The notes beneath the pieces are model-generated. The model saw only the letters and a program-made list of their open reading frames with translations, ran no database searches and was not told where the DNA came from. A stretch of 64,000 bases of DNA from an uncultured Spirochaetaceae bacterium (GTDB lineage: Bacteria; Spirochaetota; Spirochaetia; Treponematales; Treponemataceae), in the NCBI GenBank assembly GCA_902799965.1, contig CADCCO010000001.1, positions 24,737 to 88,736 on the forward strand. The letters run 5' to 3'. Shown in pieces: positions 1-10,050 of the stretch (position 1 is the first letter of the stretch; every line of letters starts with the position of its first letter). Both the position numbers and the translations under genes were made by a program.

Positions 1-674
1 TTGGCTGGCTTAAGGCGCGCTTTGAAGTTTCGGAAGTCGTTTCCACAATCATGCTAAACTACATAGCGCTTTACTTGTCCAGAATCGTTACGCTTGCGAT
101 TCCTGGCGCCAACACATTTAAGACGCCTAATTTTCCTGCGAGCGTTTCCCTAAAGATCGGCTTTCTTTCAAAGCTTTTCAACAACTCAAGCTTGAACGCG
201 GGAATCTTCCTTTGCGCAATCGGAATTCTCGTTTACCACATAGTGATGGAAAAAACAAAGATGGGTTTTGCGATGCGCGCGACGGGCTTTAACAAGGACG
301 CGGCTCGCGCTGCGGGAATTCCTGTCGTGGCCAGCGTAGTGGCTTCGATGGCGATTTCGGGAGCCTTTGCCGGAATCGGCGGCGGCATAATCGCGCTGGG
401 CTCCTTTAGGTACGGCCGCGTCATAACCGGCATGGACAACTACGGCTTTACGGGAATGGCCGTCGCCTTGGTGGGAAACTGCACGGCGCTTGGAACCGCG
501 CTGGCCGGCCTTTTGTTCGGCCTCTTGCAAGCGTCCCTTTCGCTCATGCAAACGAACAACATACCAAAGGAAATAACGTTCATCATTCAGGGCTTGGTCG
601 TGGTCTTCATAGCCTTTAAGACCGGCTTTAGAATGTTCTTCGCCTGGCGGAGCAAAAAAGGAGGCAAGCGGTGA
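1..674 (+). CDS. ABC transporter permease, BMP/nucleoside type (5' partial)
   Basis: Inner-membrane permease of a BMP-type ABC importer, the family that includes the purine-nucleoside (Pnr) and riboflavin (Rfu) importers of treponemes. The reading frame is open to the left edge: frame 3 reads GWLKARFEVSEVVSTIMLNY, the conserved region before a membrane helix, so the ATG at 51 is internal and the gene starts upstream. The remaining part is strongly hydrophobic with several helices and the conserved stretch MRATGFNKDAARAAGI, the coupling loop to the ATPase. Its stop overlaps the next permease (GTGA). The ATPase and binding lipoprotein should lie upstream, outside the window. The substrate cannot be told from the sequence. 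Confidence 0.9.
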   Translation, partial: GWLKARFEVSEVVSTIMLNYIALYLSRIVTLAIPGANTFKTPNFPASVSLKIGFLSKLFNNSSLNAGIFLCAIGILVYHIVMEKTKMGFAMRATGFNKDAARAAGIPVVASVVASMAISGAFAGIGGGIIALGSFRYGRVITGMDNYGFTGMAVALVGNCTALGTALAGLLFGLLQASLSLMQTNNIPKEITFIIQGLVVVFIAFKTGFRMFFAWRSKKGGKR

Positions 675-1579
675 TTTTTTCAAGCCTTCCTTCAATACTT
701 ATGATTGTGGCGCCGCTTTTGATCGCGGCGACAGGCGGAATGATTTGCGAGCGGGCGGGGGTGGTCAACATCGCGCTCGAAGGCCTTATGGGCATCGGAG
801 CCTTTACCGCCGCGACAGTCCATTACTTTATGGAAGCCGCCGGCTTTGGCCGCTGGGATTTGGCCGTAGCCCTTGCCGCCGCCGCCGTCGCGGCGACCGC
901 GTTCACTACGATTCACGCGTACGCCTCCATAAGCCTTAACGCCGACCAAACGATAAGCGGAACCGGAATCAACTTGCTTTCAAGCGGCGTGACGATTTTC
1001 TTGAGCCAAATATTTTTCCGCGCCGACAGAACGATGCCTTTTCAAATGGGCTTGCTGCCCGACGCGACGGGCTTTTACCCGACGCTGTGGATTGCGCTGG
1101 CGGTGATTGTTGTGGCATGGTTCGCGCTTTACAAAACGCCTTTTGGCCTTAGGCTGCGCGCTTGCGGCGAGCATCCCCACGCGGCGGCCAGCGTGGGCGT
1201 GAACATTTTTGGCATGCGCTACTTTGCCACGCTGGCTTCCGGTTTTTTGGCGGGTCTGGCCGGAGCATGCATGGTTCTGACGGAATCGATTCAGTTTACA
1301 AGCAACACGGTAAACGGCACGGGCTTTATCGCGCTGGCCGCCGTCGCTTTTGGGCGTTGGAAGCCTTTGGGCATAGTCGGATCGACGTTTTTGTTCGGAC
1401 TGGCTTCGGCGCTCGCCGTTTTGGCCCACGACTTTTTTCCGCGGCTCACCCAGTTCTTGCCGTCGGAAGTTTTCAACATTGTGCCATACGCGATAACGCT
1501 TTTGGCGCTGGTCGTCTTTAGCGGAAAGAACTACGCTCCCGCCGCCGACGGAAAGCCGTACGTCACAAGGGGGTCGTGA
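671..1579 (+). CDS. ABC transporter permease, BMP/nucleoside type, second subunit
   Basis: Second permease of the same importer, 302 residues with about eight to nine hydrophobic helices. The coupling-loop sequence LRACGEHPHAAASVGV and the early motif ERAGVVNIALEGLMGIGAF are typical of the BPD_transp_2 family. The start is the GTG at 671, which overlaps the upstream stop (GTGA) and is preceded by GGAGG at about 660, so the two permeases are translationally coupled. It pairs with the preceding permease to form the channel. Nucleoside or riboflavin uptake are the main candidates; that is inference from family precedent. Confidence 0.9.
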   Translation: MIFSSLPSILMIVAPLLIAATGGMICERAGVVNIALEGLMGIGAFTAATVHYFMEAAGFGRWDLAVALAAAAVAATAFTTIHAYASISLNADQTISGTGINLLSSGVTIFLSQIFFRADRTMPFQMGLLPDATGFYPTLWIALAVIVVAWFALYKTPFGLRLRACGEHPHAAASVGVNIFGMRYFATLASGFLAGLAGACMVLTESIQFTSNTVNGTGFIALAAVAFGRWKPLGIVGSTFLFGLASALAVLAHDFFPRLTQFLPSEVFNIVPYAITLLALVVFSGKNYAPAADGKPYVTRGS

Positions 1580-2805
1580 TGAATTCAAGCCGCCTTATTG
1601 TAAAAATGTTCGAGGCCTTTTCCATCGAGCGCTGGAACGACTTGATTCGTCCTTTTGACTTGGTGGAGATGGACAAGGCCGCCGAAAAAATGGTCTTGGC
1701 CTACATCATCGGAAAATACGAAGAGGCCGCCGGAAAGCAAATCAACTGGAACTGGATGATTAACGCCTCGCTTTTTGACTTGTTCAAAAAAATCGCGCTT
1801 TGCGACATCAAGGCGCCGGTGCAGGACTTGATCAAGGCCGAATATCCCGACGAATTTTTGCGCCTTAACGAATGGGTTTTGAACCAATACAAGCCCTTCA
1901 TCGACGACAAGGAATTCTTCTCCCAGTTCACTATTTACATCGGCCAAAAGGCCAAGTCGATTCCGATTCCCGAAAAAGACCTTTTGACAAGCAAGGTGTA
2001 CGCCGCCGCGCACAGGTACTCAACGATGCGCGAACTTCAAATGCTAAAGCTTGTCAACGAGCGCGACCGCTACGAAAAAATCGAGCGCGAGCTTAACGCA
2101 AGCCTTTCAAACTATTCCGAACTGCGCGGCCTGCAATTGCTTTTGACAAAGCAGCGGCCCTTTGAATTTTTGCTTAAGATAGAGCAACTGCGCTTTCAGC
2201 GCCGCTGGAATCAAACGCCGCGCGTTCCGCAGACAAGCGTTTTGGGCCACTGCTATTTTGTGGCCGCGATAACCGCTCTCTTGCAAAAGGAATGCGGAGT
2301 TCCCCTTTGCGCCAAAAGAATTTACAACAACTTTTTTTCCGCGCTCTTCCACGACCTGCCCGAAGCGGTGACGCGCGACATCATAAGCCCCGTCAAGCAG
2401 GCCACCGACGCGCTTCCGCAAATCGTAAAGCGCATTGAGGACGAAATCGTCGGCCGCGAATTGCTTCCGCTTATGGAGGACTTTTATTCCGGCGAGCTGA
2501 CTTATTGGACCAGCGACGAATTTGAAAACCGCGTCTTGCTTGGCGGAAAGGCGGAGGCCGTCTCTTTTGAAGACTTGAACCAACGCTGGAACAGCGCGGA
2601 ATTCAGCCCAGTGGACGGAAAGCTTGTGCGCCTTGCCGACCACTTGAGCGCCTTTATGGAAGCCGACATTTCGATCAAGCACGGAATAACAAGCGGCCAC
2701 TTGGAAGGCGGCCGCGACAACTTGCTTAAAAACTATCCGCTTGGAAAAATGGTCAACGGAATCGATTCTGGCGCGCTTTTTTCCGAGGTCTCGGCGCGGC
2801 ATTGA
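1579..2805 (+). CDS. HD-domain hydrolase (YfbR-like)
   Basis: A 408-residue cytoplasmic protein. The C-terminal half carries an HD-type metal site: LGHCYFVAAIT supplies the first His, FHDLPEAVTRDI the HD pair, and LVRLADHLSAFMEA the final Asp. This is the pattern of HD_3/YfbR-like nucleotidases and phosphohydrolases. The N-terminal 200 residues are charged and not recognised. The ATG at 1579 overlaps the permease stop (ATGA); a GTG one codon earlier is possible. Its place directly after a nucleoside-type importer suggests nucleotide or nucleoside metabolism, but no substrate can be read from the sequence. Its stop codon lies inside the -35 box of the next gene's promoter. Confidence 0.8.
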   Translation: MNSSRLIVKMFEAFSIERWNDLIRPFDLVEMDKAAEKMVLAYIIGKYEEAAGKQINWNWMINASLFDLFKKIALCDIKAPVQDLIKAEYPDEFLRLNEWVLNQYKPFIDDKEFFSQFTIYIGQKAKSIPIPEKDLLTSKVYAAAHRYSTMRELQMLKLVNERDRYEKIERELNASLSNYSELRGLQLLLTKQRPFEFLLKIEQLRFQRRWNQTPRVPQTSVLGHCYFVAAITALLQKECGVPLCAKRIYNNFFSALFHDLPEAVTRDIISPVKQATDALPQIVKRIEDEIVGRELLPLMEDFYSGELTYWTSDEFENRVLLGGKAEAVSFEDLNQRWNSAEFSPVDGKLVRLADHLSAFMEADISIKHGITSGHLEGGRDNLLKNYPLGKMVNGIDSGALFSEVSARH

Positions 2806-2831
2806 CAAAGCGAGCCCTTGCGCAATATAAT
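2802..2831 (+). promoter_or_regulatory. Sigma70-type promoter for the lipoprotein gene
   Basis: TTGACA at 2802-2807 and TATAAT at 2826-2831 are separated by 18 bp; both boxes are perfect consensus. The -35 box contains the TGA stop codon (2803-2805) of the HD gene. A ribosome site (GGAGGG, about 2844) and ATG at 2853 follow, so this promoter serves the lipoprotein gene separately from the upstream operon. Confidence 0.85.
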
Positions 2832-2852
2832 AGTAAAATTAAAGGAGGGTAT

Positions 2853-4796
2853 ATGACCTTTAGAAAAATTTTGGCGCCGGTTTTTGCAGCCGCCGCTTTG
2901 TTTGTGTTCGCCGCTTGCGAATCCGGCCACGACAACCCGCTTGTTACGGTTGTGGCTCTTGCGTCCGAACCTAAGAAGACTGTTTACAAGGCTTCGACAA
3001 ATTTGTCGGACTACAGCCAGAGAGTGTTGAAGTCAATCGAGCACGTCACGGCGGGCGCGAACGACATTCCAGATTTGTTTGTAGTTAGCGGAGCTGATTT
3101 GGCCACGCTTACCGGCGACAGCCTAAAGAAGTTTTTTGAGACTTCGTTGAAGGGCGGAACCGTTTTGGTAGACGCGCCCACAAGCGCCCAGGTGACGGCG
3201 TTCAAGTCAAACGCCGACGCGCTTTTTGCAAGCGACGTTGTCTTGGGGAACCGGGTTGCTCAAGGCGCGAACACTTTCTATAAAGTGGCCGAGCAGTGGG
3301 CTGCTACGGTTGCTCGCAATACGCAGCAAAAATTAGAAGCGATTTCCGTAAGAGGCCAACAGATTTACTATGTCCACGGCATTGACGAAGCTGTGACGCT
3401 TAACAAGACTCCCGAGTCCGAGACTTCTCCTGTGTCAGAAAAGGCCGTTAGGCCTAACACTGGTCGCCAAACCACAGAGGCTGCGCCTACACCCGCGCCA
3501 ACGACTACAACTCCAACTGCCAATTATGAGGCGGCTCAAAAAACTTCTGTGGCCAATTTTTCAAGCTGGATCAACGGAGGCGGAGCCTCGCTTTTGGCCA
3601 GCCGCTCTGTGGACACGTCAGCCGTCAAGGGCTTGAGCGCCAGCGCGGCGGCCAGCCTAAAGGCCGACCCTATGGAGGCCCAGACTTTCATCCACAACTT
3701 TACGGCTAAGTTCGACCATTCAACCGACGCGAAATACCATTATGACGGCCGCTACAACGGCAGAAACGAAAATGTCGAGGTAATCATTGACGTTTGGGCG
3801 GCGTGCTCCCTTGACGCCAGCCCTGCCACCGACTATTACTTGGTCCGCACTTCTGTTGTCTGCAACAACCAGCAGCTGGGCTTTAAGAACGAATGGAACG
3901 ACTCAAAGCACGTTGGCCCATACTTTAACAAATGCGACGTAGCTTCGACATTGACTGTATCGTCTGGCGCTGGCGATATTACAAAAAGAACTAACGACTG
4001 CTCCCCGCAAAACGCCGCGGGAAGCACAACCTTTACAACAGGCTCAAGCTTTAGCATCGGCGGAAACGTTGGCTTTTGCCCCACAGGACCTACGGGTGGA
4101 ATTTCCGTAGGCTACACCGAATCCCAGTCTACAAGCCGCTCTATTCCCGACATCAACGTGGTCTTTGGCGGATCAGGCCCCGCAACAAACGCCAGCACGT
4201 GGAATTACACCACGCCAAAGCTAAGCCCGTATTGGAGCGGCTTTTACACAAGGTGCGACAGCCCCAAACAAATCCAATACACGGCGGCGATTTTCGACAC
4301 ATACGGCCTTTACACTTTGCCCGCGACTTCTTCCCAGCCTGCCGACTCGGACACCATTCAGCTTACGACTGACATAACAGTGGGCATTCAGGCAATCGCC
4401 GGCTGGCTTGAGACTTTCTATGAATTGGATTGGTGGACGTTCAATTGCAACAACAACGCCGTTTATTACGATTACATCAAAAAGCCTTGCAACACATACA
4501 CCGAGTACATTATGAGCTTTGAGGCGCCGGAGGGCGTGACTCCCGAACAGGCGGACAGGCTGCACGGCGTCGTAAAGGAATACATCAGCGATTGGAACAG
4601 CGTTGAGCGCTACTACGCCGTCGGCGAGGGCCGCCTTGACGGAGTTGCCAAAGGCTACTTTGGCAATGTCAAGAAAAAGATTGAGGACAACAAGAACGTC
4701 TTCCAGGGCCGCGGCTTTAAGGGAACCTTCAAGTTCTACATACAAAGAGTTTCCGGCGGAAGCGGCTACCTTGATTCATTTGATTTGACATTCTAA
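2853..4796 (+). CDS. Secreted lipoprotein with leukocidin/cytolysin-like C-terminal half (tentative)
   Basis: 647 residues with a lipoprotein signal: charged N-terminus, hydrophobic core and lipobox FAAC with Cys22, so it should be lipid-anchored. The start at 2853 is chosen because GGAGGG precedes it and the signal peptide then begins correctly. Residues about 205-235 are a Thr/Pro/Ala linker. Around residues 385-430 there is a Gly/Ser/Thr-rich alternating stretch (SFSIGGNVGF, then GGISVGYTESQSTSRS) resembling the membrane-inserting stem of beta-pore-forming leukocidin or Vibrio cytolysin proteins. It is followed by aromatic-rich strands (WNYTTPKLSPYWSGFY, YTAAIFDTYGLY) like the rim and cap. 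I do not recognise the N-terminal third. The gene is monocistronic with its own promoter and terminator. It could instead be an unrelated beta-rich surface lipoprotein. Confidence 0.6.
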   Translation: MTFRKILAPVFAAAALFVFAACESGHDNPLVTVVALASEPKKTVYKASTNLSDYSQRVLKSIEHVTAGANDIPDLFVVSGADLATLTGDSLKKFFETSLKGGTVLVDAPTSAQVTAFKSNADALFASDVVLGNRVAQGANTFYKVAEQWAATVARNTQQKLEAISVRGQQIYYVHGIDEAVTLNKTPESETSPVSEKAVRPNTGRQTTEAAPTPAPTTTTPTANYEAAQKTSVANFSSWINGGGASLLASRSVDTSAVKGLSASAAASLKADPMEAQTFIHNFTAKFDHSTDAKYHYDGRYNGRNENVEVIIDVWAACSLDASPATDYYLVRTSVVCNNQQLGFKNEWNDSKHVGPYFNKCDVASTLTVSSGAGDITKRTNDCSPQNAAGSTTFTTGSSFSIGGNVGFCPTGPTGGISVGYTESQSTSRSIPDINVVFGGSGPATNASTWNYTTPKLSPYWSGFYTRCDSPKQIQYTAAIFDTYGLYTLPATSSQPADSDTIQLTTDITVGIQAIAGWLETFYELDWWTFNCNNNAVYYDYIKKPCNTYTEYIMSFEAPEGVTPEQADRLHGVVKEYISDWNSVERYYAVGEGRLDGVAKGYFGNVKKKIEDNKNVFQGRGFKGTFKFYIQRVSGGSGYLDSFDLTF

Positions 4797-4802
4797 GACA
4801 TA

Positions 4803-4833
4803 GGCCGCTCTTTTGGGCGGCCTTCTTTTTTTG
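4803..4833 (+). terminator. Rho-independent terminator after the lipoprotein gene
   Basis: GGCCGC (4803-4808) pairs with GCGGCC (4817-4822) around an 8-nt loop, followed by a T-rich tail to 4833. It separates the lipoprotein gene from secA. Confidence 0.85.
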
Positions 4834-4849
4834 CTTCTTTCTTTGCGTA

Positions 4850-4878
4850 TTGAACAAAATCGCGGTCTATGATATAAT
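4850..4878 (+). promoter_or_regulatory. secA promoter, apparently giving a leaderless mRNA
   Basis: TTGAAC (4850-4855), a 17-bp spacer, and TATAAT (4873-4878). The secA ATG is at 4888, only 9 nt after the -10 box, so a start site about 7 nt downstream would leave roughly 3 nt of leader. No Shine-Dalgarno is present in the AT-rich interval. Confidence 0.8.
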
Positions 4879-4887
4879 AGTAATATT

Positions 4888-7710
4888 ATGATAGTAGACA
4901 AAATATTGACCGCGATTTTTGGGTCGGCCAACGACCGCGAAGTAAAAAAACTGCGCCCGGTTGTGGCCGCCATCAACGCCCGCGAAGACTGGGCCGCCTC
5001 GCTCAAAGACGAGGACTTTGCAAAGCAGACAAAAATATTCAAGGAAGCGCTCGCCGCAGGCAAAACGCTTGACGACATATTGGTTGACGCCTTTGCCTTG
5101 GCGCGTGAGGCTGCCAAGCGCGTTTTGGGCGAGCGGCCTTACGACGTTCAGCTTATGGGCGCCCTTGTCCTTCATTCAGGCCGAATCACCGAAATGAAAA
5201 CCGGCGAAGGAAAGACCTTGATGTGCGTCGCCGCCGTCTACCTTAACTCGCTTAGCGGAAAGGGCGTTCACATCGTAACGGTGAACGACTACCTTGCAGA
5301 GCGCGACGCGGCGTGGATGCGCCCGGTTTACGCCTTGCTTGGCCAGACCGTCGGCACGATTCTTTCCAACATGGACAACGACGCGCGCCGCGAGGCCTAC
5401 GCTTGCGACATCACTTACGGAACCAACAACGAGTTCGGCTTTGACTACCTGCGCGACAACATGGTCATCGATTTGCAGAACAAGGTTCAGCGCGGCTTTA
5501 ACTTTTGCGTAGTCGACGAAATTGACTCAATCTTGATAGACGAAGCCAGAACCCCGCTTATCATAAGCGGCGCGGGCGAGGACGACACCTACAAGTACCA
5601 CGAGGTTGACAAGTACGTAAACGAGCTGACTGAAGTGGCCAAAGACCCCAAGACTGACGACTATCCCGACGAAGTGCAAATGACTCCGGAAGAGCGCGCC
5701 GCCTTGCAGGGCGACTACAAGCTTGACGAAAAATCAAAGCGCGTTTCCTTTACTGACAAGGGCATGAACCACATCGACGCGATTTTGCGCCAGCACAACT
5801 TGATTCCCGCCGGAACGACGGTGTTCGATTCGGAGAACTTTGAGTTCATCCATTACTTTACCCAAGCCGTGCGCGCCCACAAGCTTTATCATGTAGAAGT
5901 CGATTACTTGGTCCGCGACGGACAAGTGCAAATCGTTGACGAGTTCACGGGCCGCGTCTTGGAAGGCCGCCGCTACGGAGACGGCTTGCACCAAGCGATT
6001 GAGGCCAAGGAGCACCTCAAGATTGCCCAGCGAAACCGCACGATGGCTACAATCACGTTCCAGAACTTCTTTAGAATGTACACAAAGCTTTCGGGCATGA
6101 CTGGAACCGCGGCCACCGAAGCGATAGAGTTCAACAAAATCTACAAGCTTGACGTTGTTGCCATTCCTACAAACCGCCCCGTGGCGCGCAAAGACGAAAA
6201 CGACGAGGTTTACCTTAACGAAAGCGACAAGTGGGAGGCGATGTGCAAGGAAGTCAAGGAAGCCCACGACAGGGGCCAGCCGGTTTTGGTCGGCACGATT
6301 TCGGTTGAAAAATCCGAGCGCCTTAGCGCGCTTCTTACAAAGAAGGGAATCAAGCACGAAGTCTTGAACGCCAAGAACCATGCCCGCGAAGCCGCGATCA
6401 TCGCCGAGGCGGGCGCGAAAGGCGCCGTGACAATCGCCACCAACATGGCCGGTCGCGGAACCGACATCAAGCTTGGCGGCAACCCGGAGATGCGCGCCCG
6501 CAAGCGCGCCGGAACGCAGGCGACAAAAGAGCAGTACGAAGAGGCGCTCGCCATAGAAAAAGAGCAGTGGAAAAAAGACTACGAGGAAGTCAAGAACCTT
6601 GGCGGCCTTTATGTAATCGGCTCCGAGCGCCACGAAAGCCGCCGCATCGACAACCAGTTGCGCGGCCGATCGGGACGACAGGGCGATCCGGGCCGCTCGA
6701 AGTTCTACATTTCAATGGACGACGACCTTATGCGCCTTTTTGGCGGCGAGCGCATGAAGAACATCATGACCCGCATCGGCATGGAGCCGGGCGAGCCGAT
6801 TGACCACCCGATGCTCAACCGCGGAATCGAGCGCGCCCAGCACAAGGTTGAGGAGCGCAACTTTGAAATAAGAAAGCACTTGCTTGACTACGACGACGTT
6901 CTCAACGAGCAGCGCTCGGACATTTACGAGCAGCGCGACGCGATTTTGTCCGACGACGACTTGAGCGGCCGCGTCTTTAAGAACGCCAAGGCTTATTTGA
7001 CAAACCTCTTTGCTCAGTACGGACGCAAGGGAAACGAAAAGGAAATAGGCGAGGAAATCAAGAATGTCTTTGGCTTGCAGCTTCCGCCGGAACGCCTTAA
7101 CATTGAGGCGATTGAAAGCGAGCTGCAAAACGACATCACGCAAAAAGAGGCGCTTGTCGGAAAAGAAAACCTCAACATGTTCTTGCGCTACCAATACATT
7201 CAAGTCATCGACAAAAAATGGCTTGATCAGTTGGAAGGCCTTGAGGCCTTGCGCGAGGCCGTGACCCTTAGAAATTACGGCGGAAAGAATCCTTTGACCG
7301 AATACAAGATTGACGGCTTTAACCAGTTCTACGACGCGCTCGACTCAATCAGGCAAACGATAATTTCGCGCTTGTTTAAAGTCAGAATCCAGCTTAGCCC
7401 CGAAGCCTTGGCCGAGCGCCAGCGCCAGGAAGAAGCCGCCCGCATGAGGGCTTTGAGCGCCCGCCACGACGAGACCGGCCAGAACTTTGGAGCGAACCCG
7501 CAAATGGCGGGCGGACAGGGCCAGTACGGCCACAGCGGAGCCTTTGACGGCGACGCGGCTCGCAGGCAGGCTGCGGGCGGCGCGATGCAAAGAAGCCGCC
7601 AGGGCGCCGCGGTGACAGTCCGGCGAACGATTCCCAAAGTAGGCCGCAACGACCCGTGCCCTTGCGGAAGCGGAAAAAAGTACAAGCAGTGCCATGGAAG
7701 GAATGAATAG
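4888..7710 (+). CDS. secA: Preprotein translocase ATPase SecA
   Basis: Motor ATPase that drives preproteins through SecYEG at the inner membrane. It is 940 residues, normal for the family. Walker A is in [10 protein letters not shown] (about residue 105), Walker B/DEAD in [18 protein letters not shown], and the second helicase half shows [14 protein letters not shown] and [10 protein letters not shown]. The C-terminus ends in the SEC-C zinc motif [13 protein letters not shown], after a Gln/Gly-rich linker. The N-terminus ([17 protein letters not shown]) matches the usual SecA start, which fixes the ATG at 4888 even though no ribosome site precedes it. It heads an operon that runs to priA; the stop overlaps the next coding region. 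Confidence 0.98.
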   Translation: MIVDKILTAIFGSANDREVKKLRPVVAAINAREDWAASLKDEDFAKQTKIFKEALAAGKTLDDILVDAFALAREAAKRVLGERPYDVQLMGALVLHSGRITEMKTGEGKTLMCVAAVYLNSLSGKGVHIVTVNDYLAERDAAWMRPVYALLGQTVGTILSNMDNDARREAYACDITYGTNNEFGFDYLRDNMVIDLQNKVQRGFNFCVVDEIDSILIDEARTPLIISGAGEDDTYKYHEVDKYVNELTEVAKDPKTDDYPDEVQMTPEERAALQGDYKLDEKSKRVSFTDKGMNHIDAILRQHNLIPAGTTVFDSENFEFIHYFTQAVRAHKLYHVEVDYLVRDGQVQIVDEFTGRVLEGRRYGDGLHQAIEAKEHLKIAQRNRTMATITFQNFFRMYTKLSGMTGTAATEAIEFNKIYKLDVVAIPTNRPVARKDENDEVYLNESDKWEAMCKEVKEAHDRGQPVLVGTISVEKSERLSALLTKKGIKHEVLNAKNHAREAAIIAEAGAKGAVTIATNMAGRGTDIKLGGNPEMRARKRAGTQATKEQYEEALAIEKEQWKKDYEEVKNLGGLYVIGSERHESRRIDNQLRGRSGRQGDPGRSKFYISMDDDLMRLFGGERMKNIMTRIGMEPGEPIDHPMLNRGIERAQHKVEERNFEIRKHLLDYDDVLNEQRSDIYEQRDAILSDDDLSGRVFKNAKAYLTNLFAQYGRKGNEKEIGEEIKNVFGLQLPPERLNIEAIESELQNDITQKEALVGKENLNMFLRYQYIQVIDKKWLDQLEGLEALREAVTLRNYGGKNPLTEYKIDGFNQFYDALDSIRQTIISRLFKVRIQLSPEALAERQRQEEAARMRALSARHDETGQNFGANPQMAGGQGQYGHSGAFDGDAARRQAAGGAMQRSRQGAAVTVRRTIPKVGRNDPCPCGSGKKYKQCHGRNE

Positions 7711-8935
7711 AAAGATTTTTGCGGCCTCTTTGTTCTTGGCCGCCCTTGCGCCGCTTGTCCTTTCGCTGGCTTCTTGCAAAAAAAGCGAAAGCGTTGCCAG
7801 CGTAAAGCGCGAGGAATTGTTTTCGCTTGGCTACGGCGCGTTTGAGGAGCAGCTGAATATGGCGAGCGGCTTGAACGCGACAGGAGCCGTAAGCGCCGAC
7901 ATCGCCATGCGCGACGGCTTTTTTTACGTTTCAAACGGCGACTCTCAAAAAATATTGGGACTCAATTCTTACGGCGACCTTTTGACGCTTTACCACAATC
8001 CTGAGACAAACCCGCAGCCCTTGTTCGACTCGTCGGACAGCCGCCGCTCTTCCAGCCAAAAGAACGTAAGCACGCGAAAGACGGTCGACTATCCCTTTAA
8101 CGCGCCGTCGCTTTTGGCGCTGGATTCACGGCAGCGCGTTTACGTTGCGGAGACTCTTCCCAAGGAACGGCGGGAAAGCGCCGACAACAAGATTTTGCTG
8201 CAAGTGGTATTGCGCTTTGACTCGGATTCCTTTGTGGACTACATTGGCCAGCAAGGCGTGGGCGGAACTCCATTCCCCTTTATAAGAAAGATTTACATTA
8301 CCCAAGACGACGGCCTTGTTGTCGTTTGCGTGGCGCGCGAAGGCTTTGAAGTTTTTTGCTACAATTCAAGCGGCCAGCCTGAGCGCGACGTTTTGATAAA
8401 GTATTCCGACGCGCCGGAGTGGGGCGAGGCCAAGCCTGGAATTTCCCGCTACGCCGAAATTGAAAACCTTGTTCCCGACTTGTCGGGAAAGCGCCTGTAC
8501 GTCAAGGCTGACTATTACGAAACGTCGCTGGACGCGGCCAGCAAGGTTCAGAACGGAATCAACGACCCGGTCAGCGTCGTCTTTCCCTATGACTTGCAGA
8601 CAAAGAAATTTGGCGCGGGCATGGAAGTTCCCGCATACGAAGAAGTCGTTTCGGACGGCTTTTCAAAGCAAGTCTACAAGCTGCCATACGACATGCTTGG
8701 CGCCGCAAAAAACGGCTGGCTCTTTTTTACGATTTGCTTGGATTCGGGCTGCATGGCCCAGTTGATGGACGTTGATTCCGGCCGCGTCATAAGGCGAAAG
8801 CTGAATTACGACGCGCGCAACGTTGTCTTTAGCGCCTTTTCGCTTGCCCCGTCTGGAATCATAAGCGCCTTGCTTGCCGAGCGCGAAAAGGCCAAAGTCG
8901 TTTGGTGGCGCGCCGACAGTTTGATTGACCAATAG
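7694..8935 (+). CDS. Lipoprotein with NHL/beta-propeller-like repeats
   Basis: About 413 residues. Lipoprotein signal with lipobox LASC (Cys near residue 28), then a soluble region whose repeats ([54 protein letters not shown]) look like NHL or six-bladed propeller blades. It probably faces the periplasm as a lipid-anchored protein; function unknown. It overlaps the end of secA by 17 nt. The start could be 7694 or the ATG at 7703; GGAAGG lies between them, too close to the second ATG to decide. A spirochaete-restricted family is my guess from the company it keeps. Confidence 0.75.
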   Translation: MEGMNRKIFAASLFLAALAPLVLSLASCKKSESVASVKREELFSLGYGAFEEQLNMASGLNATGAVSADIAMRDGFFYVSNGDSQKILGLNSYGDLLTLYHNPETNPQPLFDSSDSRRSSSQKNVSTRKTVDYPFNAPSLLALDSRQRVYVAETLPKERRESADNKILLQVVLRFDSDSFVDYIGQQGVGGTPFPFIRKIYITQDDGLVVVCVAREGFEVFCYNSSGQPERDVLIKYSDAPEWGEAKPGISRYAEIENLVPDLSGKRLYVKADYYETSLDAASKVQNGINDPVSVVFPYDLQTKKFGAGMEVPAYEEVVSDGFSKQVYKLPYDMLGAAKNGWLFFTICLDSGCMAQLMDVDSGRVIRRKLNYDARNVVFSAFSLAPSGIISALLAEREKAKVVWWRADSLIDQ

Positions 8936-8961
8936 GCGGCCGGGCGCGCAGGAGAAAGAGG

Positions 8962-9564
8962 GTGGCTTTTTACGACAACATTCCCGAAGGAAGAAGCGCG
9001 GACGGCGGCGAAGAGGAAGACCTTGTCTTTCGCTACAACCGGGAGGAGCGCCTTAAGAGCGCGCCAAAAATCGTTCAAGACTACTACGCCGGAAGAATGA
9101 ACCCGACCAAGGGCTTGTTCAAAGTTTTGGTCGCCACAAAATTCAACCGCTTTATGCTACTGACTGTGGCGCTTTGTTTTGTGGTCGTTTTAATCGTGAG
9201 CTTTTTTGGAAGCCGTCCTTCGCTTGCGACGGCCGCCGGCTTTGAGCTTGAGCTTTCGGCCTTTAGCTATGACGAAAGCGTTTACGCGCAAGTGAAAATT
9301 CACGCCTTGAAAAAAAGCCTTAACGACAAAAATTTTGGCATTGAAAAAATAATTGAGGACAAAAAAGCGGCGGCGGCGGCCTTTAGCTTTTACGACGCTG
9401 ACGGCCAGCTTTGCGGCAAGGCGCAAAAATCCGCTTTTATTGAAAAAAACGCCTTTTTTTTACGGACAAACAGCCCGGATTATGATATAATTAAAGTTGT
9501 CGCCGACGTGGAAATTCTTGGCCAAAAGGCCAGTCTTGTTTCAAAAGTCGCGCGAAAGCAATAG
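8962..9564 (+). CDS. Single-pass membrane protein of unknown function
   Basis: 200 residues. An acidic/basic cytoplasmic N-terminus of about 55 residues is followed by one clear transmembrane helix (FMLLTVALCFVVVLIVSFF, about residues 64-82). A soluble beta-rich domain of about 110 residues then predicts as extracytoplasmic. The start is a GTG at 8962 with GGAGA upstream. It sits between the NHL-like lipoprotein and another membrane protein in the secA operon. I do not recognise the family. Confidence 0.75.
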   Translation: MAFYDNIPEGRSADGGEEEDLVFRYNREERLKSAPKIVQDYYAGRMNPTKGLFKVLVATKFNRFMLLTVALCFVVVLIVSFFGSRPSLATAAGFELELSAFSYDESVYAQVKIHALKKSLNDKNFGIEKIIEDKKAAAAAFSFYDADGQLCGKAQKSAFIEKNAFFLRTNSPDYDIIKVVADVEILGQKASLVSKVARKQ

Positions 9565-9582
9565 AAAAAAATAGGAGCGCGT

Positions 9583-10050
9583 ATGGCCCAGTTTTATTGT
9601 TTGTCAGTCATTCTCAGCTTGCTGTGCGGATTGATTTTGATTTACGGAAAGGAAGGCGGCATTGAGGCCGGCGATTTTGGCGAAGAAGACGGAGCGGACG
9701 GATCTTCGATTCCGGGCCTTGAAAAAATCCAGGCGGGAATCGCGGGCGAGTCGCTTTTTGAAAACGAAATGTTCCGCCTTGTTTGCGGCGCGCTTTGCCT
9801 TGTGACCGGCCTTGTGATTTTTTTGATTCCATATAGGGGAGTCGCGATTTTTGGCGACATGATTCCCGCCGTCATTTGCATGTTCGCGGGCGCGGCGGTT
9901 TTGCTGGGCTGGCTTGAGGACAGGAACGACGAATTTGTTCCGCCCGAAATCTTGGACACGATTTTGACGAACAACAGCTTGTACATCGGCATCGCGGCCT
10001 TGTTTGCCGGCGTTGTCCACTTTGTTCTTCCGGGAGTTCCGCTACTATGA
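9583..10050 (+). CDS. Small integral membrane protein
   Basis: 155 residues with four hydrophobic helices: residues about 5-22, 70-83, 86-107 and 129-150. An acidic Gly/Glu/Asp-rich loop (residues 25-45) follows the first helix. AGGAG precedes the ATG at 9583 by about 6 nt. The last codons overlap the start of the Nudix gene (ATGA), showing coupled translation. No catalytic motif or known family was recognised. Confidence 0.75.
   Translation: MAQFYCLSVILSLLCGLILIYGKEGGIEAGDFGEEDGADGSSIPGLEKIQAGIAGESLFENEMFRLVCGALCLVTGLVIFLIPYRGVAIFGDMIPAVICMFAGAAVLLGWLEDRNDEFVPPEILDTILTNNSLYIGIAALFAGVVHFVLPGVPLL

Noticed and set aside
5734..6633. Long minus-strand frame opposite secA
   Set aside because: It lies fully within secA, whose motifs are intact; composition is typical of an antisense shadow.
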